This document shows positions 1 through 7,653 of a stretch of 44,939 nucleotides of DNA, one piece after another. The stretch is from JBNJDJ01 sp051744845 (GTDB taxonomy: Bacteria; Bacillota; Clostridia; Peptostreptococcales; Acidaminobacteraceae). Positions within the stretch are counted from its first letter, which is position 1; every line of letters starts with the position of its first letter. A program made the translations under genes and the position numbers. Where the stretch lies: positions 1 through 44,939 of the forward strand of contig JBNJDJ010000008.1 in assembly GCA_051744845.1 (NCBI GenBank), in the 5' to 3' direction. The notes under the pieces were generated by a model. That model was not told the origin of the DNA, did not search any database, and saw only the letters and a list, made by a program, of their open reading frames with translations.

Positions 1-30
1 TATTAAAATTATAGTTTTTTTAATTTTCAT
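1..30 (-). CDS. N-terminal fragment of a putative secreted or membrane protein
   Basis: Ten codons are visible before the window edge, reading MKIKKTIILI. This basic-then-hydrophobic pattern is typical of the start of a signal peptide or membrane anchor. The ATG at 30-28 is preceded on the minus strand by the ribosome binding site GGAAGG, five bases away, and by a near-perfect promoter at 64-92. The gene lies downstream of the Stn-like operon but is separated from it by a terminator, so it is probably transcribed on its own. Its function cannot be inferred from ten residues. Confidence 0.65.
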   Translation of the reverse strand, partial: MKIKKTIILI

Positions 31-63
31 ATATACCTTCCTTTTAAAATCTGCATCAAAATA

Positions 64-92
64 ATTATATATGAAATAATTAAAATATTCAA
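64..92 (-). promoter_or_regulatory. Sigma-A promoter of the left-edge gene
   Basis: On the minus strand a -35 box TTGAAT (92-87) is followed by exactly 17 bases and a perfect -10 box TATAAT (69-64). The expected start site near 57 gives a leader of about 27 bases before the ATG at 30. Confidence 0.75.
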
Positions 93-96
93 TTAA

Positions 97-126
97 ATAA
101 AAAGACTATTAGATTTTATCTAATAG
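97..126 (-). terminator. Intrinsic terminator of the Stn-like operon
   Basis: CTATTAGAT (106-114) pairs perfectly with ATCTAATAG (118-126) around a three-base loop. On the minus strand the stem is followed by a U-rich tract. It lies just after the stop of the 1141-codon gene. Confidence 0.85.
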
Positions 127-137
127 CCTAAAAGTAT

Positions 138-3100
138 TTATTTAATTGTAATTTTTTCAATTCTCTTACCATATAAATCTAGATCAATTTCTGGCAAATC
201 AAATATATTTCTATCTTCAAATAAAATTCTTGTTGATTTAACTGGCCAATATATTGTTTGCTCTTTAAAATTATATCCATCATATATTTCAACATCTTTA
301 ACAATATCTAAAAATATTTCATTAGGATTTTTATAATCAGCATTTGTACTATATACATTCATTAATTCTTTGATAATATCCAAATTACTAAACCCAGTTA
401 TTGGATCTAAAACTTTATTTACTCTTTCAATCCTTCTATCAGCTGTAGTAATTGTTCCTTCTGATTCTAAAAGAGTAGCCTTAGGCAAAATAACATCTGC
501 TTTTTTAGTTTTTTCATCTAAATGTGTTGATAGTACTGCTACAAATTCTAATTTTTCTAAAATTTCATCACTAGGCATTTTATCATCAAGTAATAATAAT
601 CCTTTTATATCACCTTTATTAATTTTTTCTAAATATTTATCCTTATCTATAGATACGCCTATATCTACTAATCCTTGTGAATTTATATTTTTTCTTAATT
701 TTATAATCCCATTTCTAGGTGATCCTATATGTTTATATCTTCTAGCAATTAATCCAATAAGTTTTTCTTGTTCATAAGTTGAATTTTCTTCATCAAATAT
801 GAACATTAACTTATTTTGTTCTTCAAGTACTTCACTATATTTAGAATTTTTGACATAAATATCTCTTAAAATCTTAGTTCCATTATCAGTAATAATAGTT
901 TCATCTGCCCAGTCGCTAACCTTAGTATCTTTAGTATTAATATTAATAATTTTTGCTCCATTTTCATAAGCTGACTTTACTTTTAAAGCTGTAATTGTAT
1001 AATCATTCATTAAATCAGCGTTAAATACTAAAATAGCATCTGTATGACATATTTCATTCAAGGTGTTAGTTGATACATCTACTCCTATTACTTCTTTTAA
1101 ACCACTTTTTCTTTTATGAATATTGAAAATATTTTCAGTTTGAAGAATATCTTGAGCATAACTTTTGGCTAAAAATATTTCTTCATTTGTAAGTTTACCA
1201 CCAATAGCAACTCCGAAAGTATTTTTATCATATATTAAATCCATTGATTGAGCTTTTCTTGCAACATATAAAATAGCTTCTTCAAAACTAACTGTTTCTA
1301 ATTTTCCATTTTTTCTTACTCTTGGCTTTAAAATTCTTTCTTCATTCGTTGCTACAGAAAAATCGAATTTACCTTTTTTACATAAAACACCTTTAGACGT
1401 TCTATCACTTGGATTAGGTAATGCTTTTAATAAAAGATCACCTTTTTTCTCAACTTTTATTTTACAACCAATCGAGCAAGATGAACAAGTAGTATGAACA
1501 ATATCAGCTTTTAATGGTACTTGTTTTTTAATTGGCATTTTTTCTTGTAGAGCTCCTGTTGGGCAAACATCTATACATCTTCCACACTCAATACATTCTG
1601 TATCAGATAATTTTTTATCTAAAGCAGGTAATACATTAGTATTAAATCCACGGTTAACCATACCTAAGGCTCCTATGTCTAAAATTTCTTCACAAGTTCT
1701 AATACACATATTACAATTAATACATTTGTTTGAATCTTTTAGAATATATGGATTACGTTCATCAATTCTATAAACATCTTTTTGTCCTATAAATCTTTCA
1801 AAATCAGCATCAAATTCATTACCATAATCTACCAAATCACATTTGAATACTTCATTACATCCACATTCTAAACATCTATTTGCTTCTCCTAATGCTTCCT
1901 TTTCACTAAATCCATGAACTACCTCTTCAAAATTATGTTTCCTTCTTTCAGGAGATTCATGTGTCATATGCTTTCTACTTTCTTGATCTATATTAGGAAA
2001 ATCTTTTAAAGTTAAATTCTTTTGTTTTACATAGCTTAAATCTTTTTTAGGAGTTATCTCTCCATGCAAATAACTATCTATCATACTTGCTGCTTGACGA
2101 CCATCATAAATAGCTGAAATAGCTATATCTGCTCCATCATTTATACAATCTCCCCCAGCAAAAACATCTTCTAGATTAGTCTGCCAAGTTGAAAGATCAG
2201 ATTTAATATTTCCCCATTCATTTAATTCAATATCTTCAAAACCTTTATTATTTAATTTTTGACCTATTGACATAATTACTGAATCTACTTCAATTGTTTT
2301 AAATTTACCAGTTTTTTCTATCTTTGTTCTACCTCTTTTATCTTTGCCTATAGGTTTCATTTTTTCTAATTTTATTTTACTAACATTCCCATCTTCTCCT
2401 ATTATTTCAACAGGATTTAATAAGAATTCAAACTCAACACCTTCTTCCATTGATTCTTTGATTTCAACATCTACAGCAGGCATATCATCTTTAGTACGCC
2501 TATAAATAGCATATACCTTTTGTGCTCCTAATCTAATTGATGTTCTAGCAGCATCCATAGCAGTATTTCCACCACCAATTACTGCAATCTTTTGACCTAC
2601 CTTAATTGGGTCATTAATTGCAAATTTATTTAAAAACTCTATACCACCATGAACTCTATTTAATTTATGTCCTTTACATGGAATAATTGCAGATTCCCAT
2701 GCTCCAACAGAAATAAAAGTTGCATCAGATTGTTCTCTAATATGATCTAAACTTATATCTTTACCTACCCTTGTATTAGGAACTAATTTAACTCCCATAC
2801 TTTCAATTAATTTTATTTCTAATTGTAAAATATCTTTAGGTAATCTATATAGTGGAATTCCATATTTCAACATTCCACCAAATTCTGCCATAGCTTCATA
2901 TATTACAACTTTATATCCTTTTTTCCTTAAAAAATATGCCGCTGAAAGTCCTCCTGGTCCTCCACCAATTATTGAAACTTTTTTATTTTTTTCTTTTTTA
3001 ATATCTGGTAAATAGGAATTGATTTTTTCTAAATCCATATCTGCTGCATATCTTTTAAGCCAAGCAATTGCAATTGAATCTTCTAATATTCCTCTTCTAC

Positions 3101-3563
3101 ACTCACTTTGACATGGATGGGGACATACTCTTCCAATTGATGCTGGCAAAGGCAATTTTTCTTTGATTAACTTTAATGCTTCATCAATTTGATTATTAGC
3201 TATTAATCCTACATAACCTTGTACATCTACTTCACCAGGACATCCTAAAGAACAAGGTGCTTTACAATCACCAGTGTGATCTGAAAGCAATAGCTCTAAA
3301 GTTGTTTTCCGCGATTCTTTTATCCTATCTGAATAAGTCTTGATTATCATTCCGTCTTTTGCTTCAGTTGAGCAAGCTCTAAGTAACTTATTTACTCCCT
3401 CTACTTCAACTACACAAAGTCCACAAGAACCATAGTTTTTTAGTTCTTCATTATGACAAAGTGTAGGAATTTCAATTTGATTTGCTTTACATACTTCTAA
3501 AATTGTCTGAGATTGATAAGCCTTAATCTCTTTACCATCTATATTTAATAATATTTTTGACAT
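138..3563 (-). CDS. Stn-like transhydrogenase large subunit: NuoG-type ferredoxin + GltD-like flavoprotein + inactive FDH-like domain
   Basis: This 1141-aa fusion protein reads in order as follows. A [2Fe-2S] ferredoxin domain has Cys36, 47, 50 and 64. A NuoG-type segment has DHTGDC near 95-100. A GltD/NfnB-like flavoprotein has an FAD loop GGGPGG at 200-205 and a second nucleotide loop GGGNTA at 330-335. Two [4Fe-4S] sites follow (Cys614/617/620/624 and Cys657/660/663/667), then a molybdopterin-oxidoreductase-like C-terminus with its own cluster Cys693/696/700/728. Where formate dehydrogenases carry the catalytic Cys/Sec-His stretch, this protein has FNIHKRKSG, so formate dehydrogenase activity is unlikely. 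With the NuoF- and NuoE-like genes next door, the best fit is the Sporomusa-type Nfn (StnABC), a cytoplasmic electron-bifurcating complex linking NADPH to NADH and ferredoxin. That assignment is by domain order only. The SD TAAGGAGG lies just before the ATG, nine bases after the upstream stop. Confidence 0.72.
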   Translation of the reverse strand: MSKILLNIDGKEIKAYQSQTILEVCKANQIEIPTLCHNEELKNYGSCGLCVVEVEGVNKLLRACSTEAKDGMIIKTYSDRIKESRKTTLELLLSDHTGDCKAPCSLGCPGEVDVQGYVGLIANNQIDEALKLIKEKLPLPASIGRVCPHPCQSECRRGILEDSIAIAWLKRYAADMDLEKINSYLPDIKKEKNKKVSIIGGGPGGLSAAYFLRKKGYKVVIYEAMAEFGGMLKYGIPLYRLPKDILQLEIKLIESMGVKLVPNTRVGKDISLDHIREQSDATFISVGAWESAIIPCKGHKLNRVHGGIEFLNKFAINDPIKVGQKIAVIGGGNTAMDAARTSIRLGAQKVYAIYRRTKDDMPAVDVEIKESMEEGVEFEFLLNPVEIIGEDGNVSKIKLEKMKPIGKDKRGRTKIEKTGKFKTIEVDSVIMSIGQKLNNKGFEDIELNEWGNIKSDLSTWQTNLEDVFAGGDCINDGADIAISAIYDGRQAASMIDSYLHGEITPKKDLSYVKQKNLTLKDFPNIDQESRKHMTHESPERRKHNFEEVVHGFSEKEALGEANRCLECGCNEVFKCDLVDYGNEFDADFERFIGQKDVYRIDERNPYILKDSNKCINCNMCIRTCEEILDIGALGMVNRGFNTNVLPALDKKLSDTECIECGRCIDVCPTGALQEKMPIKKQVPLKADIVHTTCSSCSIGCKIKVEKKGDLLLKALPNPSDRTSKGVLCKKGKFDFSVATNEERILKPRVRKNGKLETVSFEEAILYVARKAQSMDLIYDKNTFGVAIGGKLTNEEIFLAKSYAQDILQTENIFNIHKRKSGLKEVIGVDVSTNTLNEICHTDAILVFNADLMNDYTITALKVKSAYENGAKIININTKDTKVSDWADETIITDNGTKILRDIYVKNSKYSEVLEEQNKLMFIFDEENSTYEQEKLIGLIARRYKHIGSPRNGIIKLRKNINSQGLVDIGVSIDKDKYLEKINKGDIKGLLLLDDKMPSDEILEKLEFVAVLSTHLDEKTKKADVILPKATLLESEGTITTADRRIERVNKVLDPITGFSNLDIIKELMNVYSTNADYKNPNEIFLDIVKDVEIYDGYNFKEQTIYWPVKSTRILFEDRNIFDLPEIDLDLYGKRIEKITIK

Positions 3564-3572
3564 CTTTCCTCC

Positions 3573-5303
3573 TTAGCGTATAAAAATAGCATCGAAATTA
3601 CATTCATCTAAACAATTTCCACATTTGATACAATCTTTTTGTTTAATACGATGAACTTCCGTTTTATCTCCAACTATAGCCTCTGTTGGACAATTTTTAG
3701 CACATAACGTACAACCAACACATTTATCTAATGCAATAGTGTATTTAAATAAATCTTTACAAATTCCAGCTTCACACTTATCTTCATTTATGTGCTTAAG
3801 ATATTCATCTTCAAAATATTTTAGTGTCGTTAAAACAGGATTTGGAGCAGTTTGTCCTAATCCACAAAGAGAACCTTCTTTAATTTTTCTTGCTAATTCT
3901 TGTAATAAATCAATATCTTCTAAACTCCCTTGCCCTTTAGTAATGCGATCTAAAATTTCTAACATTCTTTTAGTACCTATTCTACAATATGTACATTTAC
4001 CACATGATTCATCACAAGTAAATTCTAAAAAGAATTTTGACATATTTACCATACAGTTACTTTCATCCATTACAACCATACCACCAGAACCTACTATAGC
4101 TCCAGTATTTTGAATTGATTCATAATCAATTGGTGTATCTAATAAATCTTTAGGAATACATCCACCAGATGGTCCTCCCATCTGAACTCCTTTTATTTCT
4201 TTATCTTCTTTTATTCCTCCACCTAAGTCATAAATAACCTCTTTTAATGTCATTCCCATAGGGACTTCTACTAAACCACCATGTTTAATTTTACCTGTTA
4301 AAGCAAATAATTTTGTTCCTTTAGAATCTTTTGTACCTAAAGAAGCAAATTTATCAGCTCCATTATTAAATATCCATGGAACATTAGCTAATGTTTCTAC
4401 ATTATTTATATTCGTAGGTTCATCAAAATATCCTTTTTGAGCTGGAAAAGGAGGTTTTAGTCTAGGCATACCTCTTTTACCTTCTAAAGATGCAATTAAT
4501 GCAGTTTCTTCACCACATACAAACGCTCCTGCTCCTGCTTTAATTCTCAAATCGAAATCCATTCCATTAATTCCAAAGATATTTTTTCCTAAAAAATTAT
4601 TTTCATATGCATCATCAATAGCTTTTTGAAGTCGCTTTATAGCCAATGGATACTCAGCTCTTACATATACTATTCCCTTTGTAGCTTCCATTGCATAACC
4701 TGCTATAATCATTCCCTCTATTAATTTATGAGGATCACCTTCTAAAACAGATCTATCCATAAATGCTCCAGGATCACCTTCATCAGCATTACATACAATA
4801 TATTTATTATTACCATTAGATTTTAATGCTGCATTCCATTTAAACCAAGTTGGAAATCCTGCTCCTCCTCTACCTCTTAAACCTGATTTTTTTATTTGAC
4901 TAATAATTTCTTTTGGAGTTAAGTTTTCTAAACAACTACGACTAGCCTTATAACCATCTAGGTCAATATAATCTTTTATTTTTTCTGGATTAATTTCTCC
5001 ATAGTTCTCTGTTACTATACGTTTTTGTTTATTTATAATCTCTTGGTATTTTGACTCTATTAAAGTTTCTCCCTTAGATGGAGCTTTAATAATTTTATCT
5101 AAATCTTTTATTTTAACATTAACATGTCTATATAACTTATTATCTTTATAAATATCTACAATAGGTTCTAAAAAACAAAGTCCTATACAACCAGTAATGT
5201 CGATGTCTAAATTTTTTGAATACTTTTCATCTAGATGATCTAAAATATCATCTGCTCCAGCTGCTAAACCACAACTACTAGCGCCTACTTTAACTTCTAA
5301 CAT
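3573..5303 (-). CDS. NuoF/HydB-like flavoprotein subunit of the Stn-like complex
   Basis: This 576-aa subunit has an N-terminal thioredoxin-like [2Fe-2S] domain (Cys11, Cys39, Cys43). The complex I 51-kDa fold follows, with the glycine-rich FMN/NADH site GRGGAGFP near 144-151 and NADEGDPGAF at 172-181. Next come a SLBB-type region, a [4Fe-4S] site (Cys434/437/440/480), and a C-terminal two-cluster ferredoxin (Cys528/531/534/538 and 558/561/564/568). In HydB, HndC and StnB relatives this is the subunit that oxidises or reduces NAD(H) at FMN and passes electrons to the iron-sulfur chain. No [FeFe]-hydrogenase subunit is present nearby, so the complex is not an obvious hydrogenase. The start overlaps the end of the NuoE-like gene by 7 bases, suggesting translational coupling. 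Confidence 0.85.
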   Translation of the reverse strand: MLEVKVGASSCGLAAGADDILDHLDEKYSKNLDIDITGCIGLCFLEPIVDIYKDNKLYRHVNVKIKDLDKIIKAPSKGETLIESKYQEIINKQKRIVTENYGEINPEKIKDYIDLDGYKASRSCLENLTPKEIISQIKKSGLRGRGGAGFPTWFKWNAALKSNGNNKYIVCNADEGDPGAFMDRSVLEGDPHKLIEGMIIAGYAMEATKGIVYVRAEYPLAIKRLQKAIDDAYENNFLGKNIFGINGMDFDLRIKAGAGAFVCGEETALIASLEGKRGMPRLKPPFPAQKGYFDEPTNINNVETLANVPWIFNNGADKFASLGTKDSKGTKLFALTGKIKHGGLVEVPMGMTLKEVIYDLGGGIKEDKEIKGVQMGGPSGGCIPKDLLDTPIDYESIQNTGAIVGSGGMVVMDESNCMVNMSKFFLEFTCDESCGKCTYCRIGTKRMLEILDRITKGQGSLEDIDLLQELARKIKEGSLCGLGQTAPNPVLTTLKYFEDEYLKHINEDKCEAGICKDLFKYTIALDKCVGCTLCAKNCPTEAIVGDKTEVHRIKQKDCIKCGNCLDECNFDAIFIR

Positions 5304-5815
5304 GTTTTTTCAACCCCTTTATTAATTTTTATTTCTTCAAGTATTTCTTTTGCTTTTTTAGGTGTTAAATGTCCATAAGTTTTATCACCAATCATCATAA
5401 CTGGTGCTAATGAACAACATCCTAAACAGGCAACATTAGTAAAAGTAAATAAATTATCTTTTGTTGTTTCACCTTCACTTATATTAAGTTTTTCTTTAAT
5501 AGCTTCTGCAATTTTTTTAGATCCATTTACATGACATGCAGTACCTTGACAAAGAGATATTATATATTTCCCTACAGGTTTAGTTCTAAATTGAGTATAA
5601 AAAGTGATTACTCCATATATTTTTGCTTCTTTTATACTTGTATTTGCTGATAAATATGTGACAATTTCTTTTGGTATATACCTTAATTTTGATTGAATTG
5701 ATTGTAAAATAGAAATTAAATTAGATTCATAATTATCATATTTTTTTAAAATATTATCAATTATTGCTTTCTTTTCATTAGATATTTTACTATCTTTTTT
5801 TTGTAAATTACCCAT
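5297..5815 (-). CDS. NuoE-like [2Fe-2S] subunit of the Stn-like complex
   Basis: This 172-aa protein has the 24-kDa (NuoE/HydC/StnA) thioredoxin-like fold. The cluster ligands lie in SLCQGTACH and VACLGCCSLAP, and the N-terminal helical part contains the family-typical LRYIPKE. It relays electrons to the NuoF-like partner. The reading frame is open upstream to 5890, but I start at the ATG at 5815. The SD AGGAGG lies four bases before this ATG, and a near-consensus promoter occupies 5862-5890, so a longer start would fall inside the -35 box. It is the first gene of a three-gene operon that ends at the terminator near position 100. Confidence 0.85.
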   Translation of the reverse strand: MGNLQKKDSKISNEKKAIIDNILKKYDNYESNLISILQSIQSKLRYIPKEIVTYLSANTSIKEAKIYGVITFYTQFRTKPVGKYIISLCQGTACHVNGSKKIAEAIKEKLNISEGETTKDNLFTFTNVACLGCCSLAPVMMIGDKTYGHLTPKKAKEILEEIKINKGVEKTC

Positions 5816-5861
5816 ATGCCCTCCTGTTAAAAAATAATCATGATTTATAAATACTAGGTAT

Positions 5862-5890
5862 ATTGTATACTTAGATGGAATTTTTTTCAA
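5862..5890 (-). promoter_or_regulatory. Sigma-A promoter of the Stn-like operon
   Basis: The minus strand has TTGAAA (5890-5885), a 17-base spacer and TACAAT (5867-5862), giving a leader of about 40 bases to the ATG at 5815. About 20 bases upstream of the -35 box lies an imperfect inverted repeat, AATACTCA (5910-5917) with TGAATATT (5925-5932), which could be an operator. It does not resemble the Rex box. Confidence 0.75.
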
Positions 5891-5978
5891 GAAAAATTTT
5901 ATTTTTCTGAATACTCAATCCTGATGAATATTAAACCGTGGTTATGTTCGTGTATTTGAGAAATAAAACCCTTATTAA

Positions 5979-6623
5979 TTAAGTCAATTCCTCAAATGAA
6001 TAAATATATTTTTCTGAAATGTTTTCTATAATCTTTTTATTTTCTTTAGATAACTCATCAAAAACTCCAATTACATCCATTCCAGCTGATTTAGCAGCTT
6101 TTATCCCAGCTAAAGTATCTTCAAAAACTAAACATTCTTCAGGAGATACTTTTAAATCTTTTGAAACTTTTAAAAAAACGTCTGGAGATGGTTTCCCTTT
6201 GTTTACATCACAAGATGTAATTAAAACTTCAAAATATTCTTTTATATTTTTTTGATCAATAACAAGTTCAGCTAAAAGTCTAGAATTTGATGTTCCTATC
6301 CCAATTTTTATATTTTTTGACTTTAACAATTTTAAATACGATAATACTCCACTTTTTAAAGGAATCTTATTTTTATAATATTTATAAGCTAACTCATTCC
6401 ATTCTTTTTTTATTTTTTCTATAGAATCATCTAATTTAAATTTTTCTTTAAAAAAAATAGCTGTTTCAGTAAATGACATACCTTCAATGTCTGATTGCAA
6501 ATCATCTTTAAACTCTATATTCCTTTTTTCTAAAAATTTAATATCAATTTCTTCCCAAATCCACATTGAATCTATTAATGTCCCATCTAAATCAAATATA
6601 ACTGCTTTATAACTATCTAACAT
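5979..6623 (-). CDS. HAD-family phosphatase, beta-phosphoglucomutase/YhcW-like (copy 1)
   Basis: This 214-aa HAD superfamily subfamily IA protein has motif I DLDGT with nucleophile Asp11 and acid Asp13. Motif II is GIGTSNS with Thr111, Lys144 lies in GKPSPD, and motif IV is FEDT with Glu168-Asp169. A helical cap lies at about 17-85. Such enzymes dephosphorylate small sugar phosphates or nucleotides, and the substrate cannot be read from the sequence. It is a close paralogue of the gene at 6927-7571. Both contain the identical stretch TSCDVNKGKPSPDVFLK and have the same length, so they arose by duplication. The ATG at 6623 is preceded by TTTTTAGGAGTG. No clear terminator is visible between its stop and the Stn promoter. 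Confidence 0.8.
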   Translation of the reverse strand: MLDSYKAVIFDLDGTLIDSMWIWEEIDIKFLEKRNIEFKDDLQSDIEGMSFTETAIFFKEKFKLDDSIEKIKKEWNELAYKYYKNKIPLKSGVLSYLKLLKSKNIKIGIGTSNSRLLAELVIDQKNIKEYFEVLITSCDVNKGKPSPDVFLKVSKDLKVSPEECLVFEDTLAGIKAAKSAGMDVIGVFDELSKENKKIIENISEKYIYSFEELT

Positions 6624-6690
6624 TTTATCACTCCTAAAAATAAATATATCATATTATTTATTAATTATAAAGAAAAAAAATAGATACCGT

Positions 6691-6707
6691 TTTCCTAATT
6701 TAGGAAA
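6691..6707. promoter_or_regulatory. Perfect 17-base palindrome, candidate operator between divergent genes
   Basis: TTTCCTAA (6691-6698) and TTAGGAAA (6700-6707) form a perfect inverted repeat around a single central base. It lies between the minus-strand HAD gene and the plus-strand 29-aa gene, about ten bases before the latter's -35 region. The symmetry and position suggest a dimeric regulator site, but no regulator is identified. Confidence 0.5.
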
Positions 6708-6717
6708 TGTTTTCCAC

Positions 6718-6745
6718 TTTACTTTTTACTATTCAGCTGTATAAT
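6718..6745 (+). promoter_or_regulatory. Probable promoter of the 29-aa peptide gene
   Basis: A perfect -10 box TATAAT is present at 6740-6745. A weak -35-like TTTACT at 6718-6723 gives a 16-base spacer. The weak -35 next to a palindrome is compatible with regulated transcription. The start site would be near 6752, about 33 bases before the ATG. Confidence 0.5.
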
Positions 6746-6784
6746 GAACTTAGATAAGATAAATTAAGTGAAAGGAGATTTTTT

Positions 6785-6874
6785 ATGTTAAATATATTTT
6801 TACAACAATTAATTAGTAGTTCTGAAAATTTAGATGAAAATGAAAAAATGGAAAGATTATACGACTTATTTTAA
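6785..6874 (+). CDS. 29-aa orphan peptide gene with its own promoter and terminator
   Basis: This small gene encodes 29 residues. The N-terminal part, MLNIFLQQLI, is hydrophobic or amphipathic, and the C-terminal part is acidic and charged (ENLDENEKMERLYDLF). The case for a real gene is its complete and independent expression signals. There is a -10 box at 6740-6745, the SD AAAGGAGA about five bases before the ATG, a TAA stop, and a perfect 10-bp terminator stem beginning eleven bases after the stop. It is one of only two plus-strand genes in the window and lies between two duplicated HAD phosphatase genes. I do not recognise it. It could be a regulatory or membrane-associated micropeptide, or a small transcript whose RNA matters more than its peptide. 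Confidence 0.6.
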   Translation: MLNIFLQQLISSSENLDENEKMERLYDLF

Positions 6875-6884
6875 TTATATATTG

Positions 6885-6915
6885 GCTTCTAAGTTTTTAC
6901 TTAGAAGCTTTTTTT
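6885..6915 (+). terminator. Strong intrinsic terminator of the 29-aa gene
   Basis: GCTTCTAAGT (6885-6894) pairs perfectly with ACTTAGAAGC (6899-6908) across a four-T loop and is followed by seven T residues. The T-tract is on the plus strand only, so this terminator serves the tiny gene and not the converging HAD gene. Confidence 0.9.
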
Positions 6916-6926
6916 ATTTAAAATTA

Positions 6927-7571
6927 TTATTTAATTAACTCATTATAATTTCGAATATAATAATTCGCTAAATTCATTAACTCTTTTTTGTATTTTTCTT
7001 GCTTTTTATCATAAACCGCAATAACGTCTATATTTGCTGATTTTGCAGCTTTTACTCCATCAATTGAATCTTCAAAAACTATACATTCAGATGGATTTAA
7101 ATTTAATTCTTTAGCAGTCTTTAAAAATACATCTGGGCTTGGTTTCCCTTTATTTACATCACAAGATGTAACTAAGACATTAAAATATTTTTTTATTTGT
7201 AAATTATTTAACGCAGTATTAGCTAAATGTCTTGAATTTGAAGTAGCTAATCCTATTTTTTTGTTATTGTCTTTTAAGTAATCCAAAAGTTTTAAAACAT
7301 TTCTTTTTAATTTAACTTTTTTATAAAACTCTTGTGCTAAAATATTCCTCTCTTCTTTTAAATTTTCAATAGATTTTTTTAAATCAAAAGTTTTCTTTAA
7401 ATACTCAACAGTCTCAGTATAAGATTTTCCTTTTACCTCAGGATATAAGTCTCTATCGACAATTATATTTCTTTTTTTAAAAAAAGCCTTATCAATTTCT
7501 GTCCACACATCTAATGAATCTATAAGTGTTCCATCTAAATCAAAAATTATTCCTTTATATTTTTCCAACAT
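6927..7571 (-). CDS. HAD-family phosphatase, beta-phosphoglucomutase-like (copy 2)
   Basis: This 214-aa HAD subfamily IA phosphatase is paralogous to the gene at 5979-6623. It has nucleophile Asp11 and Asp13 in DLDGT, Thr110 in ATSNS, Lys143 in GKPSPD and Glu167-Asp168 in FEDS, so all catalytic residues are intact. The cap domain (about 17-85) differs more between the copies than the core. That pattern suggests divergence in substrate specificity after duplication. The ATG is preceded by AAAAAGGAGCTAAA. A long hairpin terminator lies immediately upstream and ends the thioesterase transcript, so this gene needs read-through or a promoter I cannot pick out. It converges on the 29-aa gene. Confidence 0.8.
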   Translation of the reverse strand: MLEKYKGIIFDLDGTLIDSLDVWTEIDKAFFKKRNIIVDRDLYPEVKGKSYTETVEYLKKTFDLKKSIENLKEERNILAQEFYKKVKLKRNVLKLLDYLKDNNKKIGLATSNSRHLANTALNNLQIKKYFNVLVTSCDVNKGKPSPDVFLKTAKELNLNPSECIVFEDSIDGVKAAKSANIDVIAVYDKKQEKYKKELMNLANYYIRNYNELIK

Positions 7572-7584
7572 TTTAGCTCCTTTT

Positions 7585-7639
7585 TAAATAAAAACCGAGC
7601 AAATATATCACCTATTAAAAATTGGTGTGTATTTGCTCG
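7585..7639 (-). terminator. Intrinsic terminator after the hotdog thioesterase gene
   Basis: CGAGCAAATA (7596-7605) pairs with TATTTGCTCG (7630-7639). An inner CACC/GGTG extension and small bulges complete a long stem. On the minus strand it is followed by GTTTTTATTT. Confidence 0.8.
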
Positions 7640-7653
7640 CTACTTTTTAGACT

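Noticed and set aside
370..777. Plus-strand open frames opposite large genes (for example 370-777 and 14049-14408)
   Set aside because: They lie antisense to strong minus-strand genes, have no ribosome site and show low-complexity translations. They are byproducts of AT-rich antisense codons.
138..3563. Annotation as NAD-dependent formate dehydrogenase alpha subunit
   Set aside because: The C-terminal domain lacks the catalytic Cys/Sec-His stretch, and the protein carries a GltD-like flavoprotein domain absent from that enzyme.
5816..5890. A longer start for the NuoE-like gene at 5890
   Set aside because: The -35 and -10 boxes of a near-consensus promoter lie inside this stretch, and the SD is directly before the ATG at 5815.
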